From Streptomyces showdoensis (lineage in GTDB: Bacteria; Actinomycetota; Actinomycetes; Streptomycetales; Streptomycetaceae), in contig NZ_BAAAXG010000026.1 in the NCBI RefSeq assembly GCF_039535475.1, positions 3,157,501 to 3,221,500 on the forward strand: DNA of 64,000 nucleotides. The letters run 5' to 3'. Numbering within the stretch: the first letter of the stretch is position 1; each line of letters begins with the position of its first letter. Under the pieces are notes generated by a model. It made no database searches. It saw nothing but the letters and a program-made list of their open reading frames with translations, and was not told the DNA's origin. Position numbers and translations under genes: made by a program. This document shows positions 62,394-64,000 of the stretch, in pieces.

Positions 62394-62396
62394 TAT
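62391..62396 (+). promoter_or_regulatory. -10 of a leaderless promoter overlapping a TAG stop
   Basis: TAGTAT lies 6 nt before the GTG at 62403. Its TAG is the stop codon of the 53-residue gene. Confidence 0.55.
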
Positions 62397-62402
62397 CCCG
62401 CC

Positions 62403-62675
62403 GTGGCGATCGAACTCTCTGACGAACTCATCCGGCTCCAGCAGGAGGCCGTGGACGCGCGTGCGGCGGCAACCGCCGGGTCGTACTCGGCTGAGGCGTG
62501 GCAGCCGTGGATCGACGCGGCGGACGCTCTCCAGGCGGCCATTACGGCCTACGCCGCGGAGAAGCACCTGTTGCGCTTCGACGTCGAGAAGGAGCTCAAG
62601 TTCCGGGTCCTTCACCCTGAGGAGTATGCGGAGCGCGAGCGGAAGGCCGCCGAGAAGGCCGCGGCCGGCAAGTAG
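62403..62675 (+). CDS. Small helical accessory protein, unknown function
   Basis: This is a 90-residue, charged, largely alpha-helical protein (MAIELSDELIRLQQEAVDAR ... YAERERKAAEKAAAGK) with no membrane segment or cysteine. Its leaderless GTG start follows the 53-residue gene by 9 bp. Proteins of this size and composition are common cargo of actinobacterial integrative elements. No named function could be assigned. A perfect hairpin follows it. Confidence 0.72.
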   Translation: MAIELSDELIRLQQEAVDARAAATAGSYSAEAWQPWIDAADALQAAITAYAAEKHLLRFDVEKELKFRVLHPEEYAERERKAAEKAAAGK

Positions 62676-62712
62676 GCGGCGCATCCGGCCGCTGCGGATT
62701 CCGGTATACACG

Positions 62713-62757
62713 ACAGAGCCCCCACCTCCCGCACGTCGGCGGAGGTGGGGGCTCTGT
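62713..62757. terminator. Bidirectional hairpin between accessory genes
   Basis: Perfect 17-bp arms, ACAGAGCCCCCACCTCC (62713-62729) and its complement (62741-62757), with an 11-nt loop, between converging genes. Confidence 0.8.
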
Positions 62758-62766
62758 GCTGCGCGG

Positions 62767-63126
62767 CTACGGGCGCCACGCCTCGTCGAAGTCGGCGTGG
62801 CCGGCATACGGCAGGGCAAGCAGGCGCAGCGTCGGGCACGGGTACGGCAGCGGGCCGCCCCGATCGCACGTCGAGCAGACGGCCTCGTCGGAGTACTCGA
62901 AGTCGGCCGGGCCGTGCAGCTCGACGATCCTCCGTTTGGCGTCGATGTCGGCGAGCGTCTTCGGGGACTGCGGCAGGTAGTCCACGTTGGTCGGGTCTTC
63001 CTGCTCTCCGCAGTAGAAGCACGTGCCGCCGGTAGGGGCGAGGCACCAGGGCTCATGCCACGCGGGCATGGCGACCGGGGCGGCTTCCTCGCTGTAGCGG
63101 GCGTTCAGGAACTCCACCAGGTCCAC
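62767..63126 (-). CDS. DUF6221-like protein
   Basis: This is a 119-residue protein that resembles the DUF6221 family of Streptomyces: it begins MDLVEFLNARYSEE and ends LRLLALPYAGHADFDEAWRP, with ADIDAKRRIVE in the middle. Two CxxC pairs (TCFYCGEQ and VCSTCDRG) could bind a zinc ion. GGAGG lies five bases before the GTG at 63126. Such genes are abundant in integrative elements and plasmids of actinobacteria; the function is unknown. Confidence 0.8.
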   Translation of the reverse strand: MDLVEFLNARYSEEAAPVAMPAWHEPWCLAPTGGTCFYCGEQEDPTNVDYLPQSPKTLADIDAKRRIVELHGPADFEYSDEAVCSTCDRGGPLPYPCPTLRLLALPYAGHADFDEAWRP

Positions 63127-63284
63127 GGTCACCTCCGGGAAGCGCCCCGCCCGTCGGTCGCTGTGCCCCAGTGGGGCCCGACGGGCGGGTTCGGTAGCCG
63201 CGCCAGCCAGAAGACGCGGATGGATGAGAGCAGGGTACGACCCGCCACTGACAGTCCCGGGTGACTGGCGGGCCAGCAGGCGCC

Positions 63285-63290
63285 TAGACT
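63285..63290 (+). promoter_or_regulatory. -10 of a leaderless promoter (DUF6233-like gene)
   Basis: TAGACT lies 7 nt before the GTG at 63298; GTGACT at 63261-63266 is a possible -35 with an 18-bp spacer. Confidence 0.55.
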
Positions 63291-63297
63291 CGAACTT

Positions 63298-63639
63298 GTG
63301 TACGACCTGCCGCCTGATCTGCCGCGTCTCCGCACCCTGGAGACCTACCTCGCCATGCTCCTCGGCGACGTCCGGGACCGCATCGGAAAGATCGAGCAGC
63401 AGCAGGCCGCCAGCGCACCCCGCCAGGCCCTCCCCGACAAACCCGAGTACGTCCTCTCCTACCTCCGCGAACGCGGCCAGCCCGTCGCCGACAGCGTCCA
63501 CCTCGGCGACTGCAAGCAGGTCAGCCACCACACCCGGCCCCTCACCCGCGAGCAAGCCCTCCAGGCCATCACCGGGGGCGGGATCCGGGCCTGCGAGATC
63601 TGCCGGCCCGACTCCACCCTCGGCGTGCTCGACAGCTAG
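63298..63639 (+). CDS. DUF6233-like protein
   Basis: This is a 113-residue protein with the DUF6233 layout: an N-terminal PPDLPRLRTLETYLAMLLGDVRDRI, a central VHLGDCKQVSHHTRPLTREQAL and a C-terminal ACEICRPDSTLGVLD. The Cys residues may bind metal. These proteins are abundant cargo of actinobacterial integrative elements and plasmids. The GTG at 63298 follows a leaderless -10. The function is unknown. Confidence 0.8.
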   Translation: MYDLPPDLPRLRTLETYLAMLLGDVRDRIGKIEQQQAASAPRQALPDKPEYVLSYLRERGQPVADSVHLGDCKQVSHHTRPLTREQALQAITGGGIRACEICRPDSTLGVLDS

Positions 63640-63659
63640 CCACGGCGCACCCTGGAGGC

Positions 63660-63869
63660 ATGGGTGCCCCGATAGTCGTCCACCGCCCCAGCCCCTCCGG
63701 CGGCCGGCGCGTCACCGTCGGCGACGAAATCCTCGGCCTCGCACACAGCGATGGCGACGTCCTCGAATTCCTGCGGCGAGCCGGCCTGCCGGACGCTGAG
63801 CAGCTCCTCGACGATCCGCAGTGGGTCGAATGGCGAGGCGGGCGCGCCCACCGCTATGAGGCCGCGTAG
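63660..63869 (+). CDS. Small accessory protein, unknown function
   Basis: This is a 69-residue protein: MGAPIVVHRPSPSGGRRVTV at the N-terminus, then GDEILGLAHSDGDVLEFLRRAGL, ending in VEWRGGRAHRYEAA. Proteins with the pattern GRRVTV-x-x-EILGLA are frequent in Streptomyces integrative elements as I recall. The start is uncertain: GGAGG lies only one base before this ATG, closer than usual. It follows the DUF6233-like gene by 20 bp on the same strand and may be cotranscribed. Confidence 0.65.
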   Translation: MGAPIVVHRPSPSGGRRVTVGDEILGLAHSDGDVLEFLRRAGLPDAEQLLDDPQWVEWRGGRAHRYEAA

Positions 63870-64000
63870 GGCATGCGCCTGGCCTCCCGTGGGGAGCCGG
63901 GAGGCGGCGCGGCCCCGCCCACGCGGGCGACGCAGGGCGGGGCCGGTGCGGTCCACCTGGGGGATGTCGCCAATGGGGGTGAGCCGCTGCCGCCACACTG
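63870..64000. other. Terminal 131 bp, no gene called
   Basis: A Gly/Pro-biased stretch of GC-rich DNA. Open frames here are shadows; any gene starting here would continue beyond the window. Confidence 0.4.

Noticed and set aside
60890..64000. Attachment-site direct repeat of the tRNA 3' end
   Set aside because: A similar CGCGCCCACC near 63843 is part of a coding sequence and matches only about ten bases; no convincing att repeat was found.

Overview
The window is high-GC actinobacterial DNA, almost certainly a Streptomyces chromosome. The reasons are third-position GC bias in every gene, frequent GTG starts, a fasR-fabD-fabH-acpP-fabF fatty-acid cluster, a homodimeric-type aceE next to a DUF3052 gene, several TerD paralogues, and an XRE (DUF5753)/DUF397 pair. 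From memory the order fabF to fasR and aceE to TerD resembles the S. coelicolor SCO236x-SCO239x neighbourhood; I could not check this. About 60 genes are called, mostly chromosomal core or conserved Streptomyces genes. Only the last 3 kb looks accessory.

Layout. 0-17.9 kb: the 3' end of an Ohr peroxidase gene, a frameshifted M14 carboxypeptidase, an EI24 membrane protein, a LysR/M4-protease divergent pair, a nitrilase-family hydrolase, a LysR/NAD-oxidoreductase divergent pair, a secreted C15-like protein lacking the usual Cys, a TetR/GH3 beta-glucosidase divergent pair, an SGNH lipoprotein, DUF3145 and a membrane-anchored beta-propeller. 18-23 kb: the fab operon and its regulator FasR, all on the minus strand. 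23.3-25 kb: a pirin and the XRE/DUF397 pair. 25-32.3 kb: a cell-envelope block with an L,D-transpeptidase divergent from femX-murJ, then an overlapping response regulator-kinase-lipoprotein operon. 32.3-34.6 kb: a serine hydrolase divergent from a MerR-aldo/keto reductase operon. 34.6-41.7 kb: an acyltransferase, two related DUF1023 hydrolases, a NarL-type two-component pair and a DUF4429 protein. 41.9-45.6 kb: a TetR/DHA2 efflux pair, a secreted I36-type inhibitor and a K+ channel. 45.7-49.8 kb: aceE, DUF3052 and a peroxiredoxin. 50-59 kb: a Ter stress module (three TerD-type proteins, one TerA-like protein and a DUF475/TerC membrane protein) joined to a HpcH/CitE-like lyase, a double-PRTase/TRSP/Pelota fusion and a HAD phosphatase. 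59-61 kb: an FmdB zinc ribbon, a coiled-coil protein and tRNA-Val(TAC). 61-64 kb: a GntR regulator and small genes of DUF6221, DUF6233 and unknown families, typical of integrative-element cargo beside a tRNA.

The genes cooperate mainly in local units: fatty-acid initiation and elongation under FasR; peptidoglycan cross-bridge, flipping and cross-linking next to a sensory system; and the Ter block, which in comparative-genomic work has been linked to synthesis of a nucleoside-like metabolite. Many genes have a TAnnnT hexamer 6-8 nt before ATG/GTG and no Shine-Dalgarno, so leaderless transcription seems common here. At two places the TAG stop codon of one gene is also the first three bases of the next gene's -10.

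The strongest leads for follow-up are a diverged 50-bp copy of the fabF 3' end, the secreted C15-like protein with Ser where Cys is expected, the MerR promoter with a 19-bp spacer, 11-residue repeats at the N-terminus of a histidine kinase, a 38-bp tandem repeat, and the Ter metabolite cluster.
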